64,000 bases of DNA from Agelaius tricolor (Eukaryota > Chordata > Aves > Passeriformes > Icteridae), in NCBI GenBank assembly GCA_023055355.1, contig JALJCS010000001.1:105011881-105075880 (forward strand), given 5' to 3'. A program made the translations under genes and the position numbers. Below the pieces are notes generated by a model. That model made no database searches and had not been told where the DNA came from. It was given only the letters and a program-made list of their open reading frames with translations. This document shows, one piece after another, positions 23,191 through 35,000 of this stretch; position 1 is the first letter of the stretch, and each line of letters starts with the position of its first letter.

Positions 23191-26100
23191 CTAGTCAAGT
23201 CAAGAAGACTGTGAGGGTAGGAGAGATTGGTGAGATTGACACACATATATTTTACCTTGGATAAGTATAAATTTTGGTACTCATTTTATGGGTTATTTTC
23301 AGTTCCAGCACCATACTTTACATCATTATAATCTACTGAGAATAATTTATCTGGTCTCTGAGTAGGGATACAATAGATATCCCTGCAGCAGCCATGTGGA
23401 ATGATTTACTCTCTCTAGGTATAGGAGTGGACAGAGTTACACAAGAATGAGGAATTCCCATCTGTCAGGTCACTGGACCTTTTCCTCAGGGCAATCCAGC
23501 TGCATGACCAGAACAAGAGCTGCGTTTATCATAAAAGATAAAAATCTTCCTTCATAAATACTTAAAAGTAAATCCCATTCTTGTTAGATCTTGCTGGAGT
23601 GTCTGTGTTTTTGAGACACTCTTAATTACGGCACTGACACCGTTGCCCACTGTCATCTGCAGCCCAGAAGTTGTAACCCACCACTGGTGTTTGGGAGTTC
23701 TCACCTGTTACATCCCAGCACTCTCAATCCCATCTCTTCTTCATGAAGGTCAGTAGGAACAACACTCAGTCCTGCATCTCCTTCTGGTATGGATATCTCT
23801 GCTGGCTGTCACCTGCTTCTAAAAATGATCAGGAACCCTTGGCTGATTGGGTTAACTCACAAGTGAGCAAATTGGCTCTGGGGGTTGGGGTTTGAGTTTG
23901 GTCAGGGTTTTATCATTTGCTTTACTTTCTTCCCTACTGTCTTTTCTACACTGCATTGAACTGTGAATCTGTAAAATTCTTTAAAACACCAGCCACTAAA
24001 GGGCTAAAGTAGCACATGGGAAGACTATGACCCTATATTAAGTATATTATATGTGGGATACTCAGTTCATGGTGCGCAGCAAATTTCACATCCACTCTTT
24101 CTAAACTGAAGTCCATTAATTATTTAAAAAAATAATGAGAATTAACAGATGATATCTCCTTCAAAACTGAAATGGGTTCATCTAATTTTAGAATAAATGA
24201 AGAGATTTTGTGTTGCTTTCTATGATGCTTCTTAAAAAAAAATCCATTTTACCATTTTTACTGAGCCAAAAAGGCAATCTTTATAAATGCAACGTTTTGG
24301 ACTATGAGTAAACACAGTGAGGGAAAAAGATTATTGCTTGGCAAAAGAAATGTGTGGAAATCACAGCACTAAAAATAGCATTTATCTTGATCAATAACTC
24401 ATGCTTTTAAATTTTTTTCCTGAAAAATATTAATAGAGTTCTTTAAATTAAAAAAAAAAATGCTTTTTTCCCCTCTTTTGTTGTTGAAGCCCTGTTTGTA
24501 TTTACATCCAGTCATTTAATGCCCATTAAAGAAGTAATGCTATGTTAATGTAAGGGAAAAAATCAATGCTACTCAGATCAGTAGCTGTGGGGAAACAGTG
24601 CAGCAGCTGGTTTGCAAACAGCAAGCCCACATAGATCAATGAAATTACAAGCTAAATCTGCTGATGCTCACAAACTGCTTCAGCATTGTGATGTCTAACC
24701 TTTCTCAAGTTCAAGATCTCTGGCAAGCCAGCAATAGCTAAATGAAGAAAAAAAAAAAGAAAAAAAAGGCAAAAAAAAAAAGCATAGAAGAAACAAAGAA
24801 AGGACATAATGGGCTGGTGGGGAATTTTAGCATGATATATAATATTCCACTTTTGAAGTTATCAGTGTAACTGCAGGTTTGTAACAGATATAAAAGCCAC
24901 TGTAATCTCCCAGTGAGCAAAGCTGCCATCTACACACTCTGGAGATTTTCTTCCTTAAGAATGTTCAAATCTGTCACATATTACCTTGAACTGTAACACT
25001 GGAGGGCTAGAGAGCACTTCAGTAATGTGGTTGTTAATGTGAATTCTAGAAAATAATTTATCAATGAACAAAAGTACAGCTTCTGTCATGTGCCTATGTC
25101 TTTTATTTTATGGTATGCTTGTAGCTCTTGAAATGGTTTGAATTTTGTTAACTTGTAAATTAAACATGCAGAATATTTGACTTGTTGAATGCAAGATTCA
25201 TTTGCATATTTTATGCTATTTGTATGGTAAGGGAAGAAGCCCCTTTTACCCCAAGGAAAACAACACTGGGCTTTATCAGTATCATGTGAATAACATGCCT
25301 GTTAAGTGATTATTTTCAGGGCAGTCATCACCCCATTTGTGCCACTTTTTTAAACACAGAAGCATTTTTCAGGCATTAATCAGCGAGAAGATAGGGGGAA
25401 CCAATCTCTGAAGATTGCTATAAAATGGAACACATTTTATAGAGGGAAATAGGTTCATTCCAAGAGCAGAATAAAAGACATCTTGCATTTCCTTCAAATA
25501 TTGACAGATGTATTTTGTGGGGAACAAAATGTGTACTTGGTAAATATATAATTCTTATTGTCTACTGATGTCCCATTGCTTTACAAATATTAATTAAATG
25601 TCACAGTTTGATTCTGTTCTATTGTATCTGTTTTGTAGGTTGTAAATAAAAAAAAAATCTAGAGGTTGGAAATATCTTTTTGGTCTTCCAGCCAGGGAGT
25701 AGCAAAACAGAAAATGGAAATCTTTTTACCTGTCTTCTGTTATTATAGGCTTGCATTATTTTACACACCAAGCACATTCAAGAATCAAATCAACAGTGAG
25801 ATGAAGTGTGATTATTTCTTGTACTGTCAATTGTTTCTGCTGAAATGACCATTTTTGGATTTGGCTTAAAAGTTGCTTTTCTTGTCTACCTTTCTCAGAT
25901 ACTTCATAGTAAAAAAAATGAAGGAATATTTAAATTTTGAAATGTCACACGTCTGTTTCTCTTTTTCTTATAGATATAGATACAGCCATTTTCCTTCCAT
26001 TACTGATCATTATGTCAATTCATTACTTTATGATGCTGCTCAGCAGTGCTGATGGCCAGATATTTCCTGCTGGATGCGTAGGGAAGACTGATTGTGACAA

Positions 26101-28160
26101 TAGTTACTAACAAGTTAAAACTGACTGTATACACTAACACTGCTGGTGCTGTGCAGGCCCTGGTGGAAATCTCTCCTTCTGCTCCACATATTGGTTAGGA
26201 ATGAGAGAGAGATGCCCGACAGAGGCTAGGAGTTTTTTCTTCCAAGCCTGATCAAAGATCCACGATGATTGTAAGGAAACACCAGCTTTTCCTCACAGGG
26301 TCATAGATCATCAGCACCTGGGTGTGCTCACATGCAGGATAGGACTTCTGAAAGTTTTGTCTTCAGACTTTATTCAGGCCTCTTTCTTTATTTGGAGCTT
26401 ATTGAGAAAATTCTTGTGAAACTGCTGAGCTAAAGAGAAGGGTCCTGTTGATGACACCATGACCAGCATTTCTGCAAAAGTCTTTTTCTTCCAATGCAAA
26501 ATATGAATTTGTGATGAAGACTTTGTGGTCATCATAAATAAATGAACAAGCTTCTATAAATCTTGCACATCATAAAGAGTGCATCATTGCAGTGGAGAAA
26601 CAAAAAGGATAATTGTGGGGGGTGCAATTGCATTGTTCAGTTTTTTATTATAACAAAAACATCACCATGCTTGGAGAACCCCAGCAATAATTCCTCTTGA
26701 CTGCAATAAGTACTTTTGAGGAAGAGAAAGCTGATGAGCTGCAGGCTTCCCTGCTGCTAAATTCATCTAACAACCCACTCATGGTGTTTTCTGCTTTAAA
26801 GACCAATAGGAAGTTTATAAATTGGTTGGATGCTCTTCTTTTCAGTATAGTCAGATCCTGAAACTTTTCTGTTGGTCTGAAAAGCTGGATGCAGTTTGGT
26901 TACTGGGCAGCATCAGTTGTGAACATTATTCAGTTATACTATCACACTGGCCACAGAGTTACATGCAATTTTACAGAAATTTGTGATTGTGGATCTGCCC
27001 AATCACCCTGAATGTAAAAGACCTGTGGGGTCTGGAGTTTGGCCATATTCCTACATCTGCACAATGTGATGAGACTTCATCTCTGCAAGGATAGAAATCA
27101 AAATCCTGAAATTAGCATCCTGAAGTATCTCAAAACTTTGAATGTGAGCTCAGACCAAACCTGAATTTTGAAGCTTATGCTTCTATCTTGGTGGTCATTT
27201 CTGATGATGATCCAAATGAGAAGAAAGCAATTTAAATCTATTTTTTTTAAAGAAAAAGCATCTCCTTTGACAAATAGGAATATAGTTCAGCAATATTTTC
27301 CTCTGATCTCTGTTATTGTCAGCAATGTGTATGTACTGAATTGAATCTGGATGAATAAGTGCTATGACAAAAAAAAGCTATACTTTTATTATATCAGAAC
27401 ATTGCTGGAAAGTACAAGCAGAAACCATGAAAAATGCTGTTTTGATGAGACAGCTAGGCCTCTAGCCTCAAAGAGGATATACCCTGGGTGCTCATTTGGA
27501 AAGAACCAAATGTTTCACATCCACTCAGTCATTGCACAGAAAAAATACTTCTTTGTATATAAGAAATATATTGGTAAAATTCATAAAACTTCAATGGAAT
27601 TACATATTGAGGAATTAATTGTATTTGTATAAGCACTGCAAGATTTTATTTTAGTCAAATACCAGTTTTACTGATCATTTTGGCTTAAATGCACCCTGAG
27701 TAACATCATTCAAGAGACAAGAAAAGCTGCACCGGCTTTTAGAGTCTAAGGATCATTTTTTCCTGAACTCTAGAGAACATGTTGCTGCCATTGGTGTATG
27801 CCACATGTGTGCAGCTTCTTCAAGGCTCTTCTCATGCTGTTCTGGTTTCCCATCATGTTGTGACCCAGCATGTCCAGGAAAACCTCACATGCCTCTTCTT
27901 TTCAAGCGTTGGCAGATTGGTGAGGGGAGAGGATGGCCTTGCACTTGACATGCAACTGAGCCTGTGGGAAAAATGTTCCAACTCTTCTCATTCAAAAGCT
28001 ACTTCTGAAATTTGGCATATCCATTACATGCCATGAGGTGGTCTGTGTTCCCTAATGTGCATCTCTTTCTGGTTTGTTTTTCACTGCTGGCAAAAAGCAC
28101 TTAGAAGAACTTTTATTTTCACCAGACCTTAAGGTCTGTAATGGCTGATCCTAGACACTT
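23191..28160. other. Noncoding DNA, no supported gene
   Basis: The first few hundred bases may continue the LINE remnant but nothing recognisable survives. An A-rich stretch at about 24745-24781 consists of three oligo-A runs broken by G and C. Small frames (25666-25848, 27351-27632, 27779-28036) are unsupported. A cluster of repeated local words lies near 26000-26350 without a clear repeat type. Confidence 0.5.
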
Positions 28161-28440
28161 TGTGCTGGTTTTGGCTGGGATAGTGTCAATTTTCTTCACA
28201 GCAGCTAGTATGGGCTATGTTTTGGGTTTTGGATTTGTACTGAAAACAGTGTTGTTGATGCAGGGATGTTTCTATTACTGCTGACCAGTGCTTGCATGGA
28301 GTCAAGGTATTTTCTGCTTCTCAGCCCCGTCCAACAGGGAGTAGATTGAGGGTCACAAAGAGCTGGGAGAGGACACAGCTGGGACAGCTGTCCCCACTGA
28401 CTAAAGACACATTCCACTCCATAAGGCATCATGCTCAGCA

Positions 28441-28446
28441 TATAAA
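28441..28446 (+). promoter_or_regulatory. TATA box of the solo LTR
   Basis: TATAAA lies about halfway through the LTR, just after 'catcatgctcagca', where the core promoter sits in this LTR family. It marks the expected U3/R boundary some 25-30 bases downstream. Whether the promoter is still active cannot be told from sequence. Confidence 0.6.
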
Positions 28447-28616
28447 GCTGAGGGAAGAAGAGGGAAGGGGGCGGACATTAAAAGTGATGGTGTTTGTCAT
28501 CCCAAGTCACCATTGAATGTAGCGGAGCCCTGATTTCCTGGGAATGATTGAACACCTGCCTGTCCATGGGAAAGCAGTGGACAAATTCCCTTTTATGCAT
28601 GGCTTTTGCTTTACCC

Positions 28617-28622
28617 ATTAAA
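28617..28622 (+). promoter_or_regulatory. Polyadenylation signal of the solo LTR
   Basis: ATTAAA follows 'ggcttttgctttaccc' near the 3' part of the LTR. This position and wording match the family's own poly(A) signal. The following U/C-rich stretch could serve as downstream element. Confidence 0.55.
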
Positions 28623-28749
28623 CTATTTTCAGCTCAAAACAAGGGTTTTTTTATCTCTATTCTTCTGATTGTCTCCCCCTCCCTGCTGCGGTGGCAGTGA
28701 GTGAGCATCTGTGTGGGCCTTAGTTGACAGATGCAGTTAAACCACAGCA

Positions 28750-29793
28750 CACCTTCTTTTCCAGAGCAGGATTTTCTACTTACAAAGAGCTGGGTTTCCA
28801 TTCTGTCTCTTTGACAGTATTCTGCACTTAAGGGCATTGGTTTCTGCTCTTGCACTGGCTCAGCAATCTTGAGCCCACATGAATGGGAAAAACACTACAG
28901 AAAGGAACTAAGCTGTACTTCCCATCATGAGCAAAGATTTGTTCTGCAGCAAAGGTAATTTTCAGTAAGAGAAACTCATATATAAAAACACAGGGGTATA
29001 AAAACATTTCTTGTACCACATTGACAACAACTGAAAAATTGCATAAGAGATGTGATGAGTTAAATATATGTTGTATATTCATAATACTAGGACTCCTTTC
29101 TCTGTATCTGTCTCTGTCTGTCTAGCTGTGCACATCCTGTTTCCCTGAAACTGGAAATTAATGTGTTGGATGGGCTGTCTTTGACATTCATTTTCATCAT
29201 TTCTATGCTTAGCAATCCAAACCAACTTTCTAATAATTAAGTTCATGTTAGAAGGGTACAGTGGACTTCCATACATTAGACAGCCTAATTTTTGTGCAAG
29301 ACTAATACTGCTTTACTTTGTTTGTTGTAGCAGCACTGCTAAATCTGCACTGGTTAGTGGCCTTGTCAGCATTACCATCACAAATTTCAGCTCAGTACAA
29401 ATTCCATTACAAATTTTAGTGCTTAAAAAACAACTGTTGCTTTTCGTCAGTGGTGCTGCTTCATACATGCTTAGCCAGCAAGAAAATAATTTTGCAAATT
29501 TTGTGTTTAGGTTGTTTTAGCCATTTAGCTCTTTGATTGTAGATGCCTCAAAAATACAAAACAATCTGGGAAAATGAGAAACAAGTGAGGTTTATTTTGC
29601 AAAACTTAGTCCTGAAAGTGGTTTAATTGTTCTTCAGCCTGCCAGCTCATGTGCAGTTGATGTGTTTTATCCTATTAGAAGGCAGTTACTTTAGGACAAA
29701 AATAGATACTCTAGACTGGAGGCTTTGGGTGCTCAGCAATGACAATCTCACTGACAGCTGTTTCCCCATTGCTAAGATGTCCCTGCACACCTG
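28750..29793. other. Noncoding DNA downstream of the solo LTR
   Basis: No retroviral internal sequence follows the LTR. Overlapping minus-strand frames at 28634-29276 start inside or next to the LTR and have no family resemblance. I see no gene. Confidence 0.5.
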
Positions 29794-30297
29794 ATGAGGA
29801 CCAGACCTGGACCTTTTCACATGCCAAATCTGTCCAGCTTTCTTAATTTCATACATGGAAAGTTGGCCTTAATACTCAACTTAGCGAAGGACATCCCTGA
29901 GCACCTGCTTCCTCTATCAAATCTTCAGCACTGTTTTTTTTCCCCTAACTTTGCCTTAACCTTCGAAAATGGTGACAGACTCCCATCCCTAAGTCAACAG
30001 ATAGAAGATGTTCACCTTTATTTTACCCTCAGCACTAACTCCTCTTTCTCGTGGATGCTTTCATGGGATAATGTTGCCATTATTTCTGCTCAAGGTACAT
30101 TACAAGCTGTTGCCTTGCTGCTGGCATCTTATTTGGGCATCAGGATGGCAAAGGTAGTCATGTGGGGCAGCTGGCCAAGTCAGTGCTCCAGGCAAGAAGC
30201 CAAAGCTGTCTTCTTTCTAATGTTCCCACTTTCTTTCGTCCCTGGAAGATCCCTCTCTTCCTCTCAAACTGATACAGAAAGACTATTAGAGAATTAA
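29794..30297 (+). other. Unrecognised 167-codon open frame, probably not a gene
   Basis: This is the longest ATG-initiated frame in the window; the in-frame stop TAA lies seven codons upstream of the ATG. The product would be rich in Leu, Ser and Phe, with a mildly hydrophobic stretch around residues 103-125 (AVALLLASYLG), and no signal peptide or domain that I recognise. There is no matching minus-strand frame, unlike most spurious frames here. There is also no visible promoter, splice site or poly(A) context tying it to a transcript. It could be a chance frame in a less AT-rich patch, a lineage-specific orphan, or a piece of a decayed element. I lean to chance. Confidence 0.15.
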
Positions 30298-31957
30298 TCA
30301 TACCTCAGGTGTCTTGGGGAATATTCTTGATTTTCCAGTCACTAATGTGTGAAAATCTTACACTGGAATAATGCCATATGTCAACCTGTGGCAATATCAG
30401 GGAAATATCGACAGCATTTCGTTAATGAAATGTTGAGCTTGAATGACCTGTAGGCTGAAAATTGAGGCTCCATAAATTTAAAATAGTCTCTCAGCTATCA
30501 TTTGATCTAGGGTTCCTGCTGGAACAAAAATGTTGTCCCCGTGGTCACCAAAAAAAAGTATTATTGCAATACAATAAGAAAATCTTGCCCAAAGACTAAA
30601 ACTGAAAAACCTCTCACATTGCTATGATAGAAGGACTTTTAAATTTTATAGTGGCTTTTTCTTTTCTTTTGTAGCCCTGTGATAGTGTTCCCAATAGGAT
30701 CTGCCTAAATAAACTGAGTGTATGGGTGCATGCCACTGAATTTAAGCTCTTCATTGTGAATTTCTCCATTGATTATGTCATGTGTGTCTTTACACTAAAT
30801 TCATGGCAGAGTAACCATTATAATCTCAAAATTATTATTACAAAAGAATTGGTTTTCAAAGACTGTTACTGACAAATTTTACCTGCATGTCTTCAAAATG
30901 TGAGGAAAAGAAGGCATGAAAAGCCAGAATAAGAAGTGCAAATTAAGCAACACAGCAGAAATATTAATTAAAAGAGGTTAATTGGGTTGGGGCAGGGTGG
31001 TGGGAAATGCTCTAATCCTCTGCATTACCATGTGGTGTTTTTGTGCTTGATCATTGTTGAGGCCAGGAAAATAAGGGATTGGAAATTACAGCATGGAGGA
31101 GGAAAGAAATGTAATCAACATTTTCATTTCTTATTATTTTGCACATTCCAATGGGAGGGAGAGAGCTTGGGTAGCCTGCTTTAAAAAGAGGAGGGTGTTC
31201 ATAGCACGGGGATCTCCAGAGAATGCCAGTCCTGTCTTGTGCAGTAAATTCTTGTGACCAGCCCCACAGGGTAGCTGGAATTGTGAAATAATTAGCATAG
31301 CTAGCCCTCAACAGTTAAATAATTTTAGAGATGTTCTTTCTTATTTTTGACCTCTCTTTTGAAATTAATTTCTCTTATTTGCAACTTTTAAGTGTTTTTA
31401 CCCTGTCTTTGTAAAACAAAGTAAACTCAACCTTTTATTCTCCAATCCTTTTTATTAGTGACCTGATAAATATGAAATTTTCCCTAAGGACCAAAAAACA
31501 ATACTTGAGTGTGCATGATTATTTGTAGACTTCTGTCTCCCAAACAATTTGTGAGTTTGCAGTAACCTACTGTGTCTTTTTTCTCCCTAAACTACAAAAT
31601 CCTCAATGAAAGAAAACATTTGGTTCAAGAGTTTTCAAAAACTGCCTCTCTGCAAATAATAGCTAACAACATGTAGACAGTATGAAACACATGACATTAA
31701 TAATCTGTTGCTGACATTCAAATCTGGATTAAGACAAGCTTAATTCAAAATTGTATTAAAAAATCCATGTAGAATTTGCAGAAATATAAGAAATAATGAA
31801 CCCTCTCAGAAGTCATGCCCTTTTTCTTCAAAAGTATTTTAGTATTTTCATTTAAATCAATGTTTATGGACCCATAAGGCCAACTTTTTAAGTGTAAAAA
31901 GTGTTAATATCCTTAATTTCCTGACTTGAAAATTTCTGTTTGAATTTTTAAAATAAA
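30298..31957. other. Noncoding DNA, no supported gene
   Basis: Two opposed frames at 30987-31311 overlap each other and carry no recognisable protein. Nothing else stands out before the CR1 tail. Confidence 0.5.
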
Positions 31958-32079
31958 AAGGCCAGGTTGGGCCTTGAAGGTAGTTGAAGATGTCCCTGCC
32001 CACAGGAGAGGGGGTTGGAAGTTGATGATCTTCAAGGCACCCTTACAACCCAAACCAATCTACAATTCCATGATTCCAC
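31958..32079 (+). mobile_element. CR1 LINE 3'-end fragment
   Basis: The order 'aggccaggttgggccttgaa', 'gatgtccctgcccacaggag', 'gggggttggaagttgatgat', 'cttcaaggcacccttacaac', 'ccaaaccaatctac' and 'aattccatgattcca' is the CR1 3' end almost word for word. The family consensus reads GGCCAGGTTGGA, GTGTCCCTGCCCATGGCAGGGGGGTTGGAACTAGATGATCTTTAAGGTCCCTTCCAACCCAAACC. The closing ATTCCATGATTCC is a remnant of the (ATTCTATG)n tail. The copy is severely 5'-truncated and shows several indels. Confidence 0.92.
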
Positions 32080-35000
32080 AAAGTTTCTCTGCCAGCTATG
32101 AGTATTGCTGACACATGGCTTTGTTTCAGTTTTTAAAGGTCCCTGGATGACAGCTGGGTTTTCACAGTCTGGACAGTAGGACATTTGCAATCGTGGCTGG
32201 AAAGCAAGCAGGGAGAGATTTTATGCAGTATTTTTCTTGGCAACCAGTTGTGGGTTTTGTTGTTGTTGCTGTTATTGTTTGGGAGTTTCTTGGGGAGAGG
32301 GTTGTTTTGTTTGATTTTGGTGGAAGTGGGGCTGTAAAATGATACTTTACTGCAGAGATAATTGTTGTGGATTAATAAAATGTTGGTAATCAGTTACCCA
32401 ATACTTAGAAAAGCAAAGTCCCAAACTAAACAGCCACGTTAAGAATAACAATCTAACAGGAACCTAACTCACAGCCACTCACAAGAGCTGCCCTGCTATG
32501 TCTCAAGATATATGTATATATGAAATTAAGCAGAGAGTGACAACTTAACTTGGATTTTGTTTTCCCTTTCCTCTGTCAAATTTGTTAAGTTTCTCTTAAC
32601 CCTCCAATGATGCCAACTGGTGTTTTGTCAGCTACAGATTTAGGAGAATGTCAGCACATTCTCAAGGATTTTGGTTGCCATGGATAAGTGTATTTCTTTG
32701 ATTTTTCTGGGAAATTATATATTAATAAGCAGGATATTTTGTTTACTTTTTAATGCATATTTAATTTTGCAGCCTATTCATTCCTCTAAATTTTGACAGA
32801 AAAAGTATTGCAGAGTGTGGGGCCCCCTTAAAGACTGTCAAACTTCTGCCAGACTTTAAAGGTCAAAATCAACTGTGACACCTACAGTTCAAATGTAATT
32901 AGTTGGAGATTTACTGGGATTTTATGGCAATCTCCCAGTAGCTTAGGAGTGATATGATATCCAACCTTATGGGATCCCAAGAGAAGCACAGGTGGATGTG
33001 AGGATAAACAGTAAAATATACTAGCTAACATGCTGCACCTTTTAGCAAGTCATCAGTCTCCTACATTCTGCAAGGAATAAGAGAGCATTCAGTATTTTAT
33101 TTAAAATAAATAACCTGCCAGTCTCTGACATGGCCATCTAGTATGAAGTTGATGTATTTATTTAAAGCTTAGCTCATTCTGTATGTTCTTGGATCATTAA
33201 ACTGAAGGACTTGTACAGTCGTGATTTTTAATGAAGCATGTTTGAATAATTATGCTAATTTGCAAAGCACTAGAATCAAATCAAGTGATCAAAGTTTTCA
33301 TGATTACTATCATGTTTTTGTAACTTCCCCCATCACTGATTTCTGGATAGACTCTAACCCTGGCTGCTTCTTTTTTTTTTTTTTTCTTTTGTCATTTATT
33401 TAGAAATTGCCACTAATCAAAGTAGAAAGTTTAAAAAAATCAAGAAACACTTTTTGTGTTATGTCTCCATAGTGGACTTTGTATGAGTTTGAAAGTAATA
33501 TAGCTCCAACAGACACCAGCCTAAATACAGTCTACAATCAATACTGTATTCTGCCTTGACAGAAAGCTGAATTTTTATCTGTTAAACGTGTGAGCTTGGG
33601 GCAGCTCTGTGTCTGAAGTGGTTTAAATCTGAAATGTGATGTGCTGCAAAGAAAGTTGATTGACATCTTTGTTTATTGAAAAGTATTACATGAACAACAA
33701 AACACGGCCAGATACAGAACACTCCATTGCAAAGTGCAGCTGTGTTATTTTTCAATCCTATGTGTTCTGCCCCTTTGATGCCTGTCTGATGTAATAAAAC
33801 TGCAAGGATCTTCTTTGATTCAATAGTAAAAAATTTGGACAAGGGTGAGATATGGAGATATATATTGGTTGCAGGGGTTTGGTGAATATCTTTCCAAGAA
33901 AAAAAACAAACGGAGTTTTAGGTTTAATGCATCTGAAACTTTAAATAAATTAGTATACATTTAATAAGCAAATCGTCTGAGTCTGCTTGAAATATTTTTA
34001 AGTATGCATTGTAAGAGGGAGAAAAGAACAATGATGACTAATCTTAAAGCATTAAATATGCAGAATACAGAATTAAGTTACATTTAAATTTCATGTTAGA
34101 ATAATTATGCTGTTCATTGACATTTTCCCATGTTTTATTAAATCTTTATTATGTCAAGGTAAATAGAGGTTAATTCTGCTGTTATCTCTTCCAGTAAAGT
34201 ATTATCTTTAATCTTGCATTAATAAAACAGTAGTAAGTTGCACAATGTGGGTAATCACCATAGACTAATTTAGACCATTCTAAAATCTTGCCTTTACAGT
34301 ACAGTGTAGTTTAAAATAGATGTTACCAGAAAACATGGAACATAATTTAACTTATAGAAAAAATATCTTTTTCTCCAGGAAATTTATAGCTACATTTCCT
34401 TAATATATTGACTTATTGGCAATATACACTGCAAACTTCCAGCTCTGCTCTTTCTTTCTAGTGTTACTTTATCTTTAGTTACTGCAAGCTCCTTTGACTT
34501 GCCTCTGACACAGCACAAACTGTTAAGCAGAAGTCTTTGTCTTTAGCACTTTTCTGGAGAGTCCTCACTTTGAGCATTTTTCGGTGGTAAGCATAGAATG
34601 CAAAATCCGATGATTTTGGTTCCTGTGCACCTCTCTTCAGTCCTAGAAACCTAAAGGGGTTCACCAAACTACACTGCACTGTAGTGAAGGCAGCAGACAC
34701 TCACTGCAACATTGCTTATGTCTGCCTGCACACTGCTCCTGACCCACAAATCTCAGCTGGCTCATCATTCACCCCTAGGCAGAGCTCCAGGCATCTCTGC
34801 TGCTTTCTCATACAGGCAAACTCTTCCTCCTTTCCATCCTAGCCCATCCCTCCTGAAGGCCTGGTACCCACCTATTGCAGCACTGCAGTTGGGGAAGCTA
34901 TCCCACAACATCCATGTGATCCCAGTAAATTCCGAGCCCTGCAATTGCATGCACACCTCAGATTTCTTCTCTTTGTTCCTCATGCCATGTGCTAATCCAC

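Larger units (their letters stand above)
28161..28749 (+). mobile_element. Solo LTR of an avian ERV-L-like endogenous retrovirus
   Basis: The 589-bp element begins TGTGCTGGTTTTGGCTGGGA and ends AAACCACAGCA, i.e. TG...CA. Its body follows a long LTR that I know from many bird genomes. The landmarks are the 'tttgggttttggatttgtac' block, 'ttctgcttctcagccccgtc', 'ggacacagctgggacagctg', a TATA box, 'tcatcccaagtcaccattga', 'ggagccctgatttcctggga', 'gaacacctgcctgtccatgg', ATTAAA, and a CT-rich end. The flanks are CACTT (28156-28160) and CACCT (28750-28754), a 5-bp target-site duplication with one mismatch. No gag or pol sequence lies on either side, so it is a solo LTR left by LTR-LTR recombination. 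Scattered substitutions and deletions show moderate age. Confidence 0.9.
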
